Origin: Nephrocerus scutellatus
Lineage: Eukaryota > Arthropoda > Insecta > Diptera > Pipunculidae
Direction of reading: 5' to 3'
NCBI GenBank assembly: GCA_947095585.1
Contig: OX352761.1
Coordinates: 138,352,277-138,416,276 of the forward strand
Length of the DNA stretch: 64,000 nucleotides
How positions within the stretch are numbered: position 1 is the first letter of the stretch; each line of letters begins with the position of its first letter. Both the position numbers and the translations under genes were made by a program. Under the pieces are notes generated by a model. It ran no database searches. It was given only the letters and a program-made list of their open reading frames with translations, and was not told where the DNA came from. This document shows, piece after piece, positions 33,490-46,859 of the stretch.

Positions 33490-35195
33490 CATGGTGCCGG
33501 GTTATCTAAACGGCAGTAATTGGCAACGGGACTATGAAAAGCTGAATGGTTTACTTTTAACTTTGGATTTAATGATTGTAGGTGATCTCAATGGAAGAAT
33601 AGGGAATTAGCAAAACATTTTTGTAGGCGGATATAAACATGCAGATATGAGTCTAATTCGAAAGGCTAAAGATGATGTTGGCGACAGGAACAGGGCGAAG
33701 GTAGAAACAATTCTAGAAGTGGCAGTCGTATTCTGCTGTTGCATTTTAAATGGAAGCTTCGAAGGCAATTCTTGTGGACAGTAGCGCGCTCGGTTATCGA
33801 TTACTGCCTTATCTCTGGATATTGGAACACTCTATTAGATTAATAGGCACGAAAGTATTATTAGATCACATGCCACTTGAAATAGAATGTAAAGTAGCAA
33901 GTTTCACAGCTGATATACCGAGATCAATGTATGATGAGAACGGTGCATGTGCATATGTTTGGGATGAAGACTTTGTATCCGAAGCATTTGAAACTGCAAT
34001 GGGAGTAAAACATGGGTGCATTCTAAGTGCACTACTATTCATTTTATTCATCAACGATATAACAGATGAAGTAGGTGTAGGAATACAGTTCAATAGAAAC
34101 AAGATTCTGCACTTATGTACGCGGATGATATCGCCTTTTTCACCGATACAATAGGTGGAATGCAGTTGTTGATTAATAGACTTGAGAAATAGACTTGAGG
34201 AGAAGCTCAAGAAGTGGAACTTTTTTGTCAATCTAGAGAAGTCTAAGGTAGTCATATTCAGGAGTGGCAGCGGGAGATATTCTCTAAATGAAAAGTAGAC
34301 TTACCAAGGCGATCATATTGAAGTGGTAGAATCTAAGTATGAACAAACACCAAACACAAATCGTCTGAAACTAAACGTGCACTTTCATCAATATTGGGTC
34401 GCTGCATTAAAAATAAAGACGTAACTCATGTCACAAGACTAAATTATTTTGTTGTGCTGTCACCTCCATACTATTTTATGGAACCTCAAGTCTGGCGTTG
34501 CTCCCGCTTTGAAGCTGTCGAAAAATTCCTTCGCTACTTTCTTAAAAGAATTTTTAAACTGCTAAGTAGTAGTGCTGCATATAGAGTCCGGATGTCCGCC
34601 TCTATTCTTGGATACCCAAAAGTTACACTTTGACTAGATAATGAAGGTAATGAAGATAATGAATGGAGAGGTGAAAGACTGCCGAAATTAGTTCTATTGT
34701 ACGCACTGTCAACAAGAGGAAACTTTGTCCAAGATTGGGGGAAACTAGCGTCTAGTTGCGGCTTAAACATATCTTTTAGATCCGATGAAGAGCCTACGTT
34801 CAGCATGATACTGGACGAAATAAACCGTTCTATGTTTAAAGAATCTATATACGAAGCACAATTATTACAATACAGAATGTATTATATCAGAATGTATCAC
34901 AATCTGATAAAAATCAATACGAGGAGAATTGGCCTACTGAATTTTATACCACATCGTCCAGACCTTTCAATTTTGTGCGAGATGTGTAATCTTAAGGAAA
35001 GGGAATATGTGGTTCACTTTTTTGCGATTAGTCCAATTCTCAAAGAACTCTGCAAGATATTTTTTGGATCATACATATTAGAAGTAAGTGAAGTTGTCAA
35101 CATTCTGAGCGGTGACCGAGGATTGGATGTAGACTGCAATTATACATTAAACGCAATGCGTTACAGAAAGCGTGTTATCGAAGGCGACTTTTAAA
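33490..35195 (+). mobile_element. LINE G fragment (endonuclease end, RT, C-terminal domain)
   Basis: MVPGYLNGSNWQRDYEKLNG and LMIVGDLNGRIGN (33491-33610) are the end of an APE-type endonuclease, with the GDLN motif. RT remnants are GVKHGCILSALLFILF (about 34000-34050) and MYADDIAFFTDTIGGMQ (about 34115-34165). RFEAVEKFLRYFLKRIFKLL lies at about 34507-34560. The C-terminal region is open from 34634 to 35194 and includes the 165-residue stretch starting at 34697. It contains LNFIPHRPDLSILCEMCNLK and EREYVVHFFAISPILKELCK, a C..C...H motif common near the end of this LINE type. The RT part between is interrupted by several stops. The clade is uncertain. The C-terminal part is unusually well preserved for this window. 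Confidence 0.82.
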
Positions 35196-36407
35196 TCACT
35201 CACTATTTATTAAATTCTTCTTATATACATTATATAAAACTAAAAGGATTACGAAATACCATAATCTAAATCTAAATGGTTTTTTATAAAAATATATACT
35301 TGACATTATTGCCCATAAAAAAATACATACTTTTTTAATGTGTCATCAAATCAGAATCATAAAATTCCGTAAATGTCGTTCTTTTTTTAACGATGCATGA
35401 TCATTTAAATGTACGTTTTAAGGCGATGCGCATGATATGCAACAGAGCTGGAATATCTAACCACGCAAACCTATATACTGGTGCTATCAAAGAAAGTAAT
35501 TTTATTGCAAAATTTGAAGATACAGCTAAAGAACAGGAAGATCCACAGGAAACAAATAAAGATGCAAATATTTCATTGCATTTTACTGTTTGAACGACAT
35601 ATATACAAATGAAGTTGGGAAGTTTTAGCTAATGCCATAAAGTCGCACACAGCATACAAAACTTTTCATTTTGATAACATTCAACAGCAGCGAATTCCGT
35701 CAGAACGGGCAACAAGAATTGGGAATCTTCGTCATTTCATTTCATCATTATCGACATCGTCCCGACAAAACTTTCCCAACTCTATTCGCATTGTTGTGTT
35801 AAAGTATCCTGTAGTTGCATACATCTTAAATGCGTGGAAACATTACTTCTTTGCCTTCGTCTGCTGAAACGCAGATGGGGCATGCAAATCATTCGAATTA
35901 CGCTAAGGGATGACGCTGCGTATGAATAATCGCGAGCTATTTGGTGAGCTGCTGCGCTTCGCCGCAAGCAAACACAAACAGACGGGAATGAGATTTTCAA
36001 TTAAAAATTGTTTCTAATCGCAATTTCAGGCGAAATTTGGAAAATTTATTCAACAATTTTAAATGTATCTATAAGCGAACGTACACATTTATATGCATAT
36101 AGATATGTATAAAGAGAGCAAAGTGAATTGCAATGCAATTATGAACTTTAATCGAAAAACTTTCGATCGAATACTTTTGAACAGCATTAGAGGAGCGTAG
36201 TTCGTTGTTCGGTTCGCTTCCGCAGAATCCTCTTGAGTAAGTCTGGAACTAATTATTGATAATTTGCCATCCATAGCATCGTTATTCTTCGATAGTAAAG
36301 TACCTAATTAAATAATTCGGAAATTTCTTTATTTTCATCGGCGTTCAATCAATAACTTGCACTTGTTCGCTCGAAAAGTTGAATATCTTGACGAAATGAA
36401 TAATAAT
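35196..36407. other. No recognised gene; one ATG-started 66-codon frame
   Basis: AT-rich sequence. The frame 35393-35593 (+) begins with ATG and encodes a hydrophilic 66-residue peptide (MHDHLNVRFKAMRMICNRAG at its start, EQEDPQETNKDA near its end). It shows no family motif I know. No TE ends or RNA genes are seen. Confidence 0.35.
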
Positions 36408-36467
36408 GATGCCGCCTATGATAGCATAGCCAGAGTAGAACTTTATAAATCCATGATGCTGGACTGA
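36408..36467 (+). mobile_element. LINE A relic (RT motif A only)
   Basis: DAAYDSIARVELYKSMMLD then a stop. This is the same segment as DFKAAYDSITRVKIYKAL at 18364. The surrounding sequence is not recognisable as LINE. It is a tiny relic. Confidence 0.7.
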
Positions 36468-38829
36468 TGAAAATTAAAGTATTAAGATAAATAGTTTACA
36501 TAGCTGTGTGTATGTTTCTTTGGTATGGAAATTTGCAAATTATATTATTTTTATTATTAATACTTTTATTTTAATTCAGTTATAAACAAAAAAGTAGATA
36601 TTTCGTAGAAAAAAGAGTTGACGTAGTCCATACACACTTGCAACACTGCCGTGACGTTCAACGTGTTAATAAATAATTGTTTTCAATGAAATAATTAGTT
36701 AAATTTATTAATAGTCACCATTAATTATACTTTGACGTACATCGATTACACAATCCATCTATAATCTAGCAATAGATTTCCGAACGAAGTCGAATTAGGT
36801 TATACACACCAATATTTGTATTAACAGGAATTCAAATCTCTGGAATTATGCGAAATCATGTTTCGAGCACGTGTTTCCTTCAGTCTTATTAGATATGGGA
36901 AATATATTATTCGATTATTATTGACATGATATTCGTTTCGACACGAATGCGTTAGTAGGCAGGTAACCTGTACTAAATGTTACACCACATCAACGAACTA
37001 TCCATCCAATTGTCTTGTAACATACTACGCGGGTAATTGTGAACTTAGCTGATAATTCCGCCGGCTCGTTTCGTTGTACAGAATTCAATTAAAAAATTTA
37101 CCTCTGACTGGATTTGCTTTGGCAGAACAATAATATTAATTTAGTTGTGCTAATTCTTATTAACCGTTTTAAGCCATGTCAATCATGTGTCCTCGCAAAA
37201 TTTAATCATGTGCGATAACGAGTTATGGATTGTGCTGCTGTCCATTTCATTATATAGTGCAGCAAGAGATATATGGTTTGTGCGCAGATTAAGCTCTACG
37301 ATTTGACCATAGCAGGATCTCTTCATTATCAACAGGAATGAAGCTATTGGTAAGTGTCAACCTGCATGACAGTGGATGTATTTCGATGAAACGTTGCCAT
37401 GAGTTCATAGGCGTAACCACCGGCAACTGTGTACACTGTACACGCGTCTTTGTTGTATAAATGCGTGATGCTGTTCAAGAAAATTATCTGACTCTATGTT
37501 TGTACTACGAGTATATTAATTTCCACTAGTTACACACGTGACCAGTTCAAATTCCGACACTGCACGGTGTTCCCCTTGGTTGGCGAATGCCTCAAAATTT
37601 CAATATACTGATTTTAACATGGTGTTTGCAGAGCACGCCGTTGAATTTGATAAATCCTTGGCATGACACCTGAACGTGCGCTGAAGTACCGAGAATTTCG
37701 CCCACATTTGACGATGTAGTATTCAAATCACCAGAGCCGATATGCCATTGCACATGTAAGTCCATGGTATCAATTTCCTACACTTGAGCTTGACTCGAAC
37801 ACGTCGTATCGCCAGAAGTGCACGCGTGTACTCTACTTGATGAAAATAACGCCAAACTAAATTGCATAAATTGGGGAGCAGCAACGCACGGTCTTCTCCT
37901 CTTGAATATATCCGCATTAGGAAATGGCTGCGATATATAACGTTATTTTGATTTTTCCAGCGTCATCTCCATCAGAGCGACAGAGCGTGTGCCGTTTGAG
38001 ATTTGTCGAAGCTCAAGTCGCATTAATGAACTTTCTCATCGCATGTGTGTGGGTTGTGTGTGTGTGTGTGTGAGGGGGACTTAGTGTGATTAATTGAGAA
38101 TAATTTGCGCTAATGAGTCGAAATTGTTCGAAACTTAACATGCGTACACACTCTAGCAAGCATTTCATTTTGCTTATTTATTCTTGCTTGAATGCCAAAC
38201 AGAACCAATATTAAGATTACCACAGCGTTGGAAATGTAATTTCGACTATGTTCATAATTATCTACGAGTAGTATTGAAATTGTTTTTAGTTTATTTATGT
38301 TTTTGCTGTCGTATTTTTGTTCGTAGCTTGAAATAATTGACTTTTTGTGTATTAGATTTCAAATTTTATTTAAAGCCCACTTGGCAATGGTTATGTAGCT
38401 GAATTTTTGTACGAAGGGAAAACGATAAAAAAAATCACCAAAATTCCTCTAAGTGGGCAAGGGAACTCTTACACATGATGACTGTTGGAATCTAGTCATT
38501 GATTAATATATTGGTATATTAATATAATCTTATCACATCTAAATACATGTACTGTAACAATACTCTAGTGCTTCTAAGCCCAATTTATATGTAGTTACTT
38601 AACAATAACAAGCTGATACTGATTGTAGGTACAACCACAGGTTTTGGGTTTCCGGGTCATAATGGTTTTTCAAACTTTTAACAATATTTTTTCTAGTCTG
38701 TGTAAATGCTGATGCAATCACAAACATCATTCTTTTAGTATGAGAGATTTTATCATCTCCAGGAATAAGTCTGTCAAACCAAAGGGGAATGGATGGTATG
38801 ACCCGAGCTGTAAAGAGTCTATGCTCTCG
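36468..38829. other. No recognisable gene; TG microsatellite
   Basis: AT-rich sequence of about 2.4 kb. A (TG)9 run lies at 38055-38072. Nothing else is recognisable on either strand. Confidence 0.4.
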
Positions 38830-40195
38830 ATTTTACAAAGCAAACCCTACTGAGGAAAACTCGCACAGATTCGCTGGGCCAGATGGTATTTTCCCATTAG
38901 TTCTAAAGAGGTGTTCTTCGAAGCTGCCATTACCATTGCGTTAGCTTTTCCATCTATCCTATTCTTCTGGACTTTTTCCGAGAAATTGGAAAACAGCCTT
39001 TGTCCAACCCAAAGCACTTAAATCCATTCTTTCCAAGGTCATGGAAACGCTGATCAATTTTCAGCTCATGAAATATCTTGAAACCAACGAACTCCTTAGT
39101 GACCGGCAGTACGGATTTCGTGGGCAACGTTCTACTGGCGATTTGATGGTATATCTCACCGAATAGTGGAGTCAGACTTTGCATCAATTTGTTGAAAGCA
39201 TAGCTGTTTCACTCAATATTTCCATGGCATTTTACAGAATTTAGCATCAAGCTCTTTTGTCCAATATGCGTGCTTCACTGGACTATTTTTTGGACCGCTC
39301 AATTCAGTTGTGTTGGACGGTTTCAAGTCTAAAATACATCAGATAAATGCTGGTTCTCATTTATTAATGATCCCTTATCTGTGAATTCTAATCCAATTCA
39401 CTCTTTCGCTGACGACAGCACTCTCAGTTTCTCATATAAATTTGAGGAACGTCTCTCCACTTCTCATGTGGAACTCAAACAACTACGTATGTTAAGCACG
39501 TTATATTCTTGGACAGCATATCAAAATGGGGAACAATAATCGAGTAGAATATAACCCTTCCAATGCTGTCTCCTGTCATCCAAGCGAATCTTAAATCCAA
39601 TGCCGTTATGTATATATGGCACTTGCGATAACGACAAGATTCGTTGGAATGACCACATATTCACCGTCGCCAAAAATGCTGCGAAATGTTTAGGTTTTCT
39701 AACCCGATATTCGCCCTAAATTTGAGTATAATTGTCATTCCGGTCTGGTGCGCATATACTTATCTTGCGTCAGCTAGATAGAATACAAAACCGTGCGATA
39801 AAACTTATCGGTGACGAAAACGTTGCGAAATCAATAGATTTGCTTGAACACCGCAGGAACGTTTCCTGCTTGTCACTGTTTTATCGCTTTTTTCACCAGC
39901 AGTGCTCAAGAATTGCACCCAAATACTCGAAGTGCTTTAAAAGCTCATCTGCTGACCCTTAAGCCCATCATAGACGTACAGTTTAGTTCAGCGATTCGTG
40001 CTTCAGCCGTACAACACGTATGTAGAATGCTCTGCCAAGTTCTGTCTTTCCACATCAGTATGATCCACAGGTATTCAAGGCACAAGCTCATAAACATCTT
40101 TTCTTTACCCCTCCTTTTCCTTAACGCCCATACATAAAGCCGAAAATTATAAGGGTTGCGAACCCCTCTACGCACGCGCAAATTATATAAAAAAA
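38830..40195 (+). mobile_element. LINE D fragment 3 (jockey-like RT to poly-A)
   Basis: RT motifs in order are RFAGPDGIFPLVLKRCSSKL (about 38870-38930), LFHLSYSSGLFPRNWKTAFV, SILSKVMETLINFQLMKYLE, LLSDRQYGFRGQRSTGDLMV (39092-39150) and ISMAFYRI.HQALLSNM. The usual AFDRVWHQ appears as AFYRI-stop-HQ. FINDPLSV and SFADDSTLSF-type remnants lie at 39365-39440, and RIQNRAIKLIGDENVAKS at 39783-39835. The element ends in a 3' UTR with ATTATAAGGGTTGCGAACCC and an A-rich tail at 40183-40195. It contains several deletions and stops. Confidence 0.85.
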
Positions 40196-43149
40196 AATTT
40201 GATTGCTAACCAAAATTCAATAAAGATGTCAATAGGCTTATAAATTTTCTGATATTGTTAAGTGTGTTTGTTTATTCTAAATATTTTAAAATGTCTCAAA
40301 AAGAACGCATTTGTATAACCACCTAATTACACTTAATGCAATTTGTAAGGACTTAGTGTTTTCTCTCTTTTAGTTCACCTGTCCAAAGAAGTTTTGTAGT
40401 AAATGTGCTCTCCGCCAGCAGGTGGTATAGCCATCAATTAATTCTGAACTCCTTAAACTCATTGAATATTGTCTTAAATTGTAAAATGATAGCTAAAAGT
40501 ATCATCGAAACTGCAATTATCGCGTGATTAAACGTCTAGGCTGCACCCCCTCCTTGGTCTCATGGCTCTGCACTCTACAAAGTAATTCAAGCACAAATGA
40601 TAAATGAGTACGACGCATCATTTTATATAACTCGCTAATTGATTTTCCGTGCTGTGTCCGTTGGTAGATATCATGGTTCAGAAAGGAGTATGCTGAAAAT
40701 TAATTATAACCATCACCCCGGACTCCTTGCTTGCCTTTAATTGAAATAATTTTTTTTTTAAATTCAAGCTACGCTGAAGGTGATGATGCTAAGGTATTTG
40801 AAAAAAAAGGAACACTCAAGCTACAACTCCTGCTATCTCAAACTAACTCTGCACAAGATTTCAACATTTAATGATCTCTTCGTAGGACATAAAATTAATG
40901 TGCGACATGAGTTTACTGAACAAGTTTAAATTTCTTATGTCGTTTGAAGCCCTAGTACACTGCCACTCTCAATTATTGTAACCTCTAACAAAGATTAATC
41001 ACGAATTTTGCCAAAACGAACGAATTCAAGGGAAAAACATTTCGTCATTAAAATTTTCATTCATTCAAGCAGAGTCATTTCTTTTTTGGTGCGAGCACAA
41101 AAATTCGATGACTTTACTCCTACGTTTGCTTTGAAAAAGCAAATGTTCTCTGGAACAAGTTTCACAGTTTATTCGGAAAGTTTTACAAGCATCTCTTGCT
41201 CCACTCCGATTGGTAAAATATATTTTATCATTTTTCGATTATTGACATTTTTGCAATTATCCTTGTTGAAGTACGATTACTGTGAAAATTAACTAAGACG
41301 ACGGTCTACCTCCTAATGAAGCTTATTATCTGACTGAGCATAATAGCAATTTTTCATTAAAATAAATTTGTTATCAAAAATTGTGACAATTTGAAAGGGC
41401 CTAATTAGGGCTCGGCATCAGAGCAACGGACTTTAAGTTAACTTTGTATTGGTATTATTTTGAAATGTTGTCAAAATTTCATTTTAAGTATCAATGGCAT
41501 GGAGATGTCGTAAGAATAGTATCATTAGTAGAAATGAGTTGCTTGATTCCTTGTTTGATCTATGTTTCATGCCATGACATAATCAATAGGAAGTAATCAG
41601 TCTTACCTTTTCGTGTATTCAGAAGCTTACTGCGTATCTCCAATCTATTAAAATTGAGTTTTAATTTTATGTGCTGCTTTTTAAAACTTCCTCTGTAAAG
41701 GTCTTCGTTAAACGTGACGTTGATAAAAATAAGTCAACAATGCCGTCACTTAAAAAACCATACCAAACATCACATGTTGAGGTTGCATTGGCTTCTAAAC
41801 GACTACGTTTATAAAGGAAACAATCGATGGTCCACTATATAACAAAAAACGATACCGATTAGAACTTTAGGACTTGATTAAATGTTCCTGCAATTTCGCT
41901 CTTTATACCTTATTTCAAAAGAAATAAAAGGGCCGTTGCATTTTTTTTGGTGGTTACCAACGGTAGGATATGCTTATGCTTATGTCATTTGTTATTTTTA
42001 AGTTGATAAGCATATAAGTTACGAACTGAAATAAAATACAGGGTAGTCCTCTACGCTATGATAGCCCCACTTTTGCAACTTAAGTGCAGCTTAATGCTTA
42101 AAAATATTTGTTTGGTTTTACATGGTATTGCTTAAATTTGATGGTTTAAGTAGTAATTTTGTGTTTGTCAATATGGCAGCTCATCTGACAAATGACAAAT
42201 TCGAGAAAACTCTGCAAATAATCCACACACTGATGAAACCAAAAAAAAAAGAAAATCTTCAGCAGATTTTTAGGACAGTTTAATTTTCCTCCCGGTGTTT
42301 GGCAGCTCGGTGTCCAAAGGATTAAGGTGTTCTGCATGTTTTTGTGCCGGTTTTTCCGTCTTTTTTTACGTTGCAGAGCTTATCTTGACTCATTTTGCGT
42401 AAAGCCTTACATGGGAAAGTAAAGTTAATGAGCACGAAAGAGTTAAAGTTAGTCGACGAGAGGTGGAATCTAATAAGTCAGGTGGTAGTATTTACTTCGG
42501 TTGCAAGCAATTACATAGTTGCGAATTTTAAGAGGAATTTTTGAACCACATTGCTATGGCAATTTAAATCTGTGCTTTTTAAACCAAAGTTATGGGGGAT
42601 TTACGAATATGAGAAATGGACATAAAAGGATCCTTTTATATGTACTATTTTTTTCATAGGGAGGGTAGCGATGAAGGCAGATACGTGGGACTTAGAACAA
42701 ACGTGACCAAAACAAACTCATCGTCTCTAGCATGCATATAAGAGTATGTATAATTAGTATTTTTGAAACATTCTTAATTCTTTCTAACTAGACTGCATTA
42801 ACAACGCAGATCTACTACTAAAGACACAAGAAATCAATAGGCACTATTATTCCAAGAAAACAGTAACTGTAAAATTTAAGGTTTTTTTTAAACTTATGTG
42901 TTTTTATAAGGTAGAACATCAGAAGTCGTGGAGGTAGGCCAGTAGAAGAACACACAAGAAATTAATAAATTTTTATTTAAACTAATTGCTTTATTATGGA
43001 CTTTTTTTTAAATTTTTAATAAGGATGAAGATAGCCATATAAATAATGTGCTTAAAATTTTCATTAATTACTTTATAGTCAGGAAAGTCAGCTTAAAACT
43101 CTTTTTTGCCTTGAAAATGGTCAGCACGACGGAAATATTGGCATACATT
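40196..43149. other. No recognisable gene
   Basis: About 3 kb of AT-rich sequence. The frames at 41008-41292 (+) and 42146-42337 (-) lack known motifs. I see no repeat family member or RNA gene. Confidence 0.4.
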
Positions 43150-43560
43150 TATATTTAAAAGTTTTGTCCATCGGAGATACACATGCGTATAAAATTTGAA
43201 GAAAATCGGGAACTTTTTTCATAAAATTTGTATGGGTGCCCCCCCGACCCAGGGTCCCGATCTCTCCAAAATTTTTACATAAAGTGTTTTCCATCGGAGA
43301 TACACATTTGTATAAAATTTTAAAAAAATCGGGTAAATTTTGTAAAATATTTGTATGGGAGACCCCCGACCCCGAGGTCCGAGGGGCCTCAAATAGAAAG
43401 TATTGTCACCGGAAATACATGTGTGCAAAATTTTAATAAAATCGGGCTTTGGGAAGTGGGTTAAAAATTTATCAGAAAATCTGACCAGCCACCCAGCCAC
43501 GTGCACGCGAAGTTAATATAGAGAATTTAAAAATTTATAAAAATACCTAAAAAATAATAA
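43150..43560 (+). repeat. Unclassified interspersed repeat, copy 3 (longest)
   Basis: Three head-to-tail units carry ATCGGAGATACACAT..GTATAAAATTT.AA.AAAATCGGG at 43170, 43293 and, more diverged, 43408, so spacing is about 115-123 bp. The linkers include TTGTATGGG followed by C-runs (GCCCCCCCGACCCAGGGTCC and GACCCCCGACCCCGAGGTCC). The last unit leads into GGAAGTGGGTTAAAAATTTA, CCAGCCACCCAGCCACGTGC and ACGCGAAGTTAATATAGAGA. This terminal block is shared with 9446-9540 and, weaker, with 19800-19862. I see no coding capacity or terminal repeats. Confidence 0.72.
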
Positions 43561-43589
43561 TGAATGGGGAAGGAAAGTTATAGTACACG

Positions 43590-44170
43590 TTCCTTCTATT
43601 CCTGGAAGAATACGAAAAAAACAACACTTTGTGTAAAATGAATTAATTCACGGGGCTTCTTCTGCTTCCCCACAGAGCTGCCAACCTCTTCCAGTTTTAA
43701 TTTCTTTAGGTGCCCCTTCAGTCTACAGTGTCCTGTTAGAAAACTGGTAATGATTCTTACATTACTTCTACTAAGTCGCAATATCGAGCGGGACGACTTT
43801 GGGACTAGTTCCCCATCATATCCTATGCTTGTCGTAGGTCTGGAAGATTTTCCTACCTTACAGAAGCAGCTGCCTTACTTATTCTGCGTATCTCCTTTTG
43901 CATTATACGGTACCATGTCATAGAATCGTTCTGGCCCTACAAGCGGAGTTTCTGCTCCTTTGTTAGCGATCATATCCGCTTCTTCATTGCCTTCTATGCC
44001 AGTGTGTCCTGGCACCCAGTACAAGCGAATTATGTTTACTTCGCCAAGTATAGCTTCGTCCTACACTCCTCCACCAGTCTTGACGTACTGTGGAATGCAT
44101 CTAGGGCTTTAAGCGCAGCCTGGCTCTCCGTCATGATGGCTATTTCCAGCCATTCACCTGTCGTTTACAA
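43590..44170 (-). mobile_element. LINE F fragment 2 (RNase H end)
   Basis: On minus: ESQAALKALDAFHSTSRLVE and ECRTKLYLAK (about 44040-44145), where DSQAALKAL is the RNase H motif. A frameshifted GCQDTLA relic of VPGHTG and remnants equivalent to ..EADM.A.KGAE lie at about 43960-44030. SRSNVRIITSFLTGHCRLKG and HLKKLKLEEVGSS (43660-43780) form the C-terminal TGHC region just before the expected zinc knuckle, which is lost. The element is old, with many stops. Confidence 0.75.
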
Positions 44171-46859
44171 TTGTTGCATATGACATATATGTACATGCTA
44201 ATAACACTCGAAGATTATACAAGTATTTTCATATACATAATTATTTGTATTCAAAAATATCCAACTCAGTTTTTGCTACAAACAACTCAGCCGTTCGAAC
44301 GGTTCAAGTCATAAGGAGGAGAATTAGGAAAGTGTCCTCCGAAACCGCATAATATGCACTTAAAGCAAACAAGAATTGTTTTATTTTTCATAACGAGTTG
44401 GCAGGGAAAGGGTTTTGGTGGTACTGTCATATTATAATTCTATGGAAGACACGCATAAGATAATATCCTTCTCTACAAGGGTCGTAGTTTTTTCCTCTTT
44501 GTGCGTGAGAATAAGAAGAAAAAAAAAACTTTCTGTTCATTTCCTTTTTCCTCTTGCCAGTGTGTATGAATATTTCGTTATATACATTTGTATCCAGATC
44601 TTGGATGCAGACAACTACTACCATGAAACTGGCGACAAAGATGATACAATTTGTAGCGTTATCTAATTGAGATAACTATCTTGGTGCATTTACATAAATG
44701 TCTGCCGCACGCCCATTTCAGTTATCTTATATTATGCCGCATATATGCGACAGAATCCTAAACTGTAGGAGAGGGATATTGTCCCCGACTCCCTCCCTTT
44801 ATAACCGATAAATTTCACGTTTTGAGGAGTTGGAGTTTTTCATGCTCATTCAATTATTGGTTTCATTTGTTGGTTCAGATGCATTCTGCCCATTCGTACG
44901 TACGGGTAGCGCTCATATCTTGATGTCAGGCAACAATTTTCCATGAAGACGAAAACGATAGTATCAAGACATAACAAGAAACATGCGAAATGCGTCCTTG
45001 TGTGTCAAACTCAATGTTTACGTAAACGTTATTGCATATAACGATATATAACTCTCGTTTGTGTACTGGTTATATTTTGGTTTAAGTAGATTTTTAAAGT
45101 TTTGTGCTATCGAAGTTGTTGTTGTTGTTGATGGTGTTTAGATATTCAAAATGCAGATAGAGTTTTTGTTGATGTTAGTTTGCCTAAAGATTCAAATTCA
45201 AAAATAGCCAGTGGACCTTGTGCCAAATTCGTAGAAGGTTAAATTCTTAAACGATATGACTTCAAAGATTCATTTAGTTAAGTATTTTCGTTCTTGTCTC
45301 TTTGTCTTTAATAAAGGATTGGAAGAAGGACATTTATTTTATCCTTTCATTTTGTTTAATTATTTTTCTCATACTTTTCATATTGCATTAAAGCTATCTT
45401 TGCTTTGCGGGTAATCCTGGAACACTGCAAGAGCAATTTTCCACATGACTTATAGTAAAATTATATTCAGTTTTCTTGACAACCTGTAACAATAATAAAA
45501 ACAACAAGAACAGGGCCAAAATTGTTATAATCGAACAATGGATATTGATGGCAAATTTATGTTTTGTCACACGATGACGACTTTGTCATCTTACAATGGT
45601 TATCTTTTAGAGAATCCTTTGTTGCAGAGAGCACTTAACTATTAATGCCAAAAAACAGCAAGCTGTTCTGGTTCATATTATTTTTGTTGTTGCTAAGGAC
45701 CTAAAGTAGCTGTTGCGATAGATGATTGATCCCTTTTTGATGTAGACGTTTCGTTTTTGCTTTTCATACCAACATCAATTTCATCTTGTTTTCCCAAATT
45801 TTAGTTTTTAAGGCAAAACCACACATTGGTTACCGCGCACGTTTTCTAAATAAATTCAAAATATTCTCCTCGGCCTCGAAAATCCTCTTGAAGCGTTTTT
45901 TGTTTGAACCAACAACCAGAATGTGTGCGGCGGCACGATTCAAAGATATTTATTTTTATTTGAATTTGATAAAGCGTTTCAGCGGAAGGATTCTGTTAAC
46001 TCTAGCCTACCAAAGTATTGTATTGTCAATTCAATGGATAATTCGAACCAGTACACTCGCCCCGCCAATCATGTCCTATGTCGCACGGACTATAGTTCGT
46101 ATGTGCTTCGAATACTTATTTCAAATTTGACCCAACATCTTTCTGTTGACCTTTTTTTGCAATTTTTTTCCAGAGCGAACAAGCGATACAGTGATTTCGC
46201 ATTTGTCTGTCCTCAATTATTTCCATGCTTGTGCTTGTTGTGCTGAATAACAGTTTCAGAATTTAGGATGACACTCATCCTTGGAATGATTCTCAATTAT
46301 ATCTTCATGAGTCCTGCTATTTATTTATTTAAACAATTTAAAGTTTTCAAACTTTACAGAAAACTCGATCAGCACTTGGATTTTCTGTAACACACCAGCA
46401 TTTTCAGATGTTTTTTTGTCGTAGGTATATTTTAAACAAATTTTCAAAATCAATATTTACGTCGTGTGCTGATGAATACAAAATGAATTTTGTATTCAGC
46501 GATGGCTTTTTTTGTTGATTTCTGCCAGGTCTTCATTTACACAGTTATCAAATAGGCAACACGTTTACATTTGTATTTACTTCCGGTCGAGTTTTCCTCA
46601 TTCAGTTGCCATTACCATTGGAAACGCCTTAGGATTACAAATTCAAAAGCTTTAAATTTTATTTATTTTTGTTTATATACAATTGTATGTAGCTTCAATT
46701 ATGGTTTGTGTCACTTTAAAAAAGCTCTTATCGTCATCATAAGTTTTATTTGGTTAAATCTAAGTAGTTACATTATGTATTTATATATAATATTTAAGAG
46801 ATTAGAATTTTTAAAAACTTTTATTTAACTTGACTTGACCCCTTTTTGTCTGTATTTTC
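44171..46859. other. No recognisable gene
   Basis: About 2.7 kb of AT-rich sequence. Overlapping frames at 45786-46246 (+) encode no recognisable protein. A GTT microsatellite lies at about 45115-45130. Confidence 0.4.

Noticed and set aside
37429..37443. Palindrome GTGTACACTGTACAC
   Set aside because: An isolated 7-bp inverted repeat with no context. Such palindromes are expected by chance in 64 kb.
45786..46246. Two overlapping plus-strand frames of over 100 codons
   Set aside because: No recognisable motif, atypical composition, and the two frames overlap each other. They are best explained as chance.
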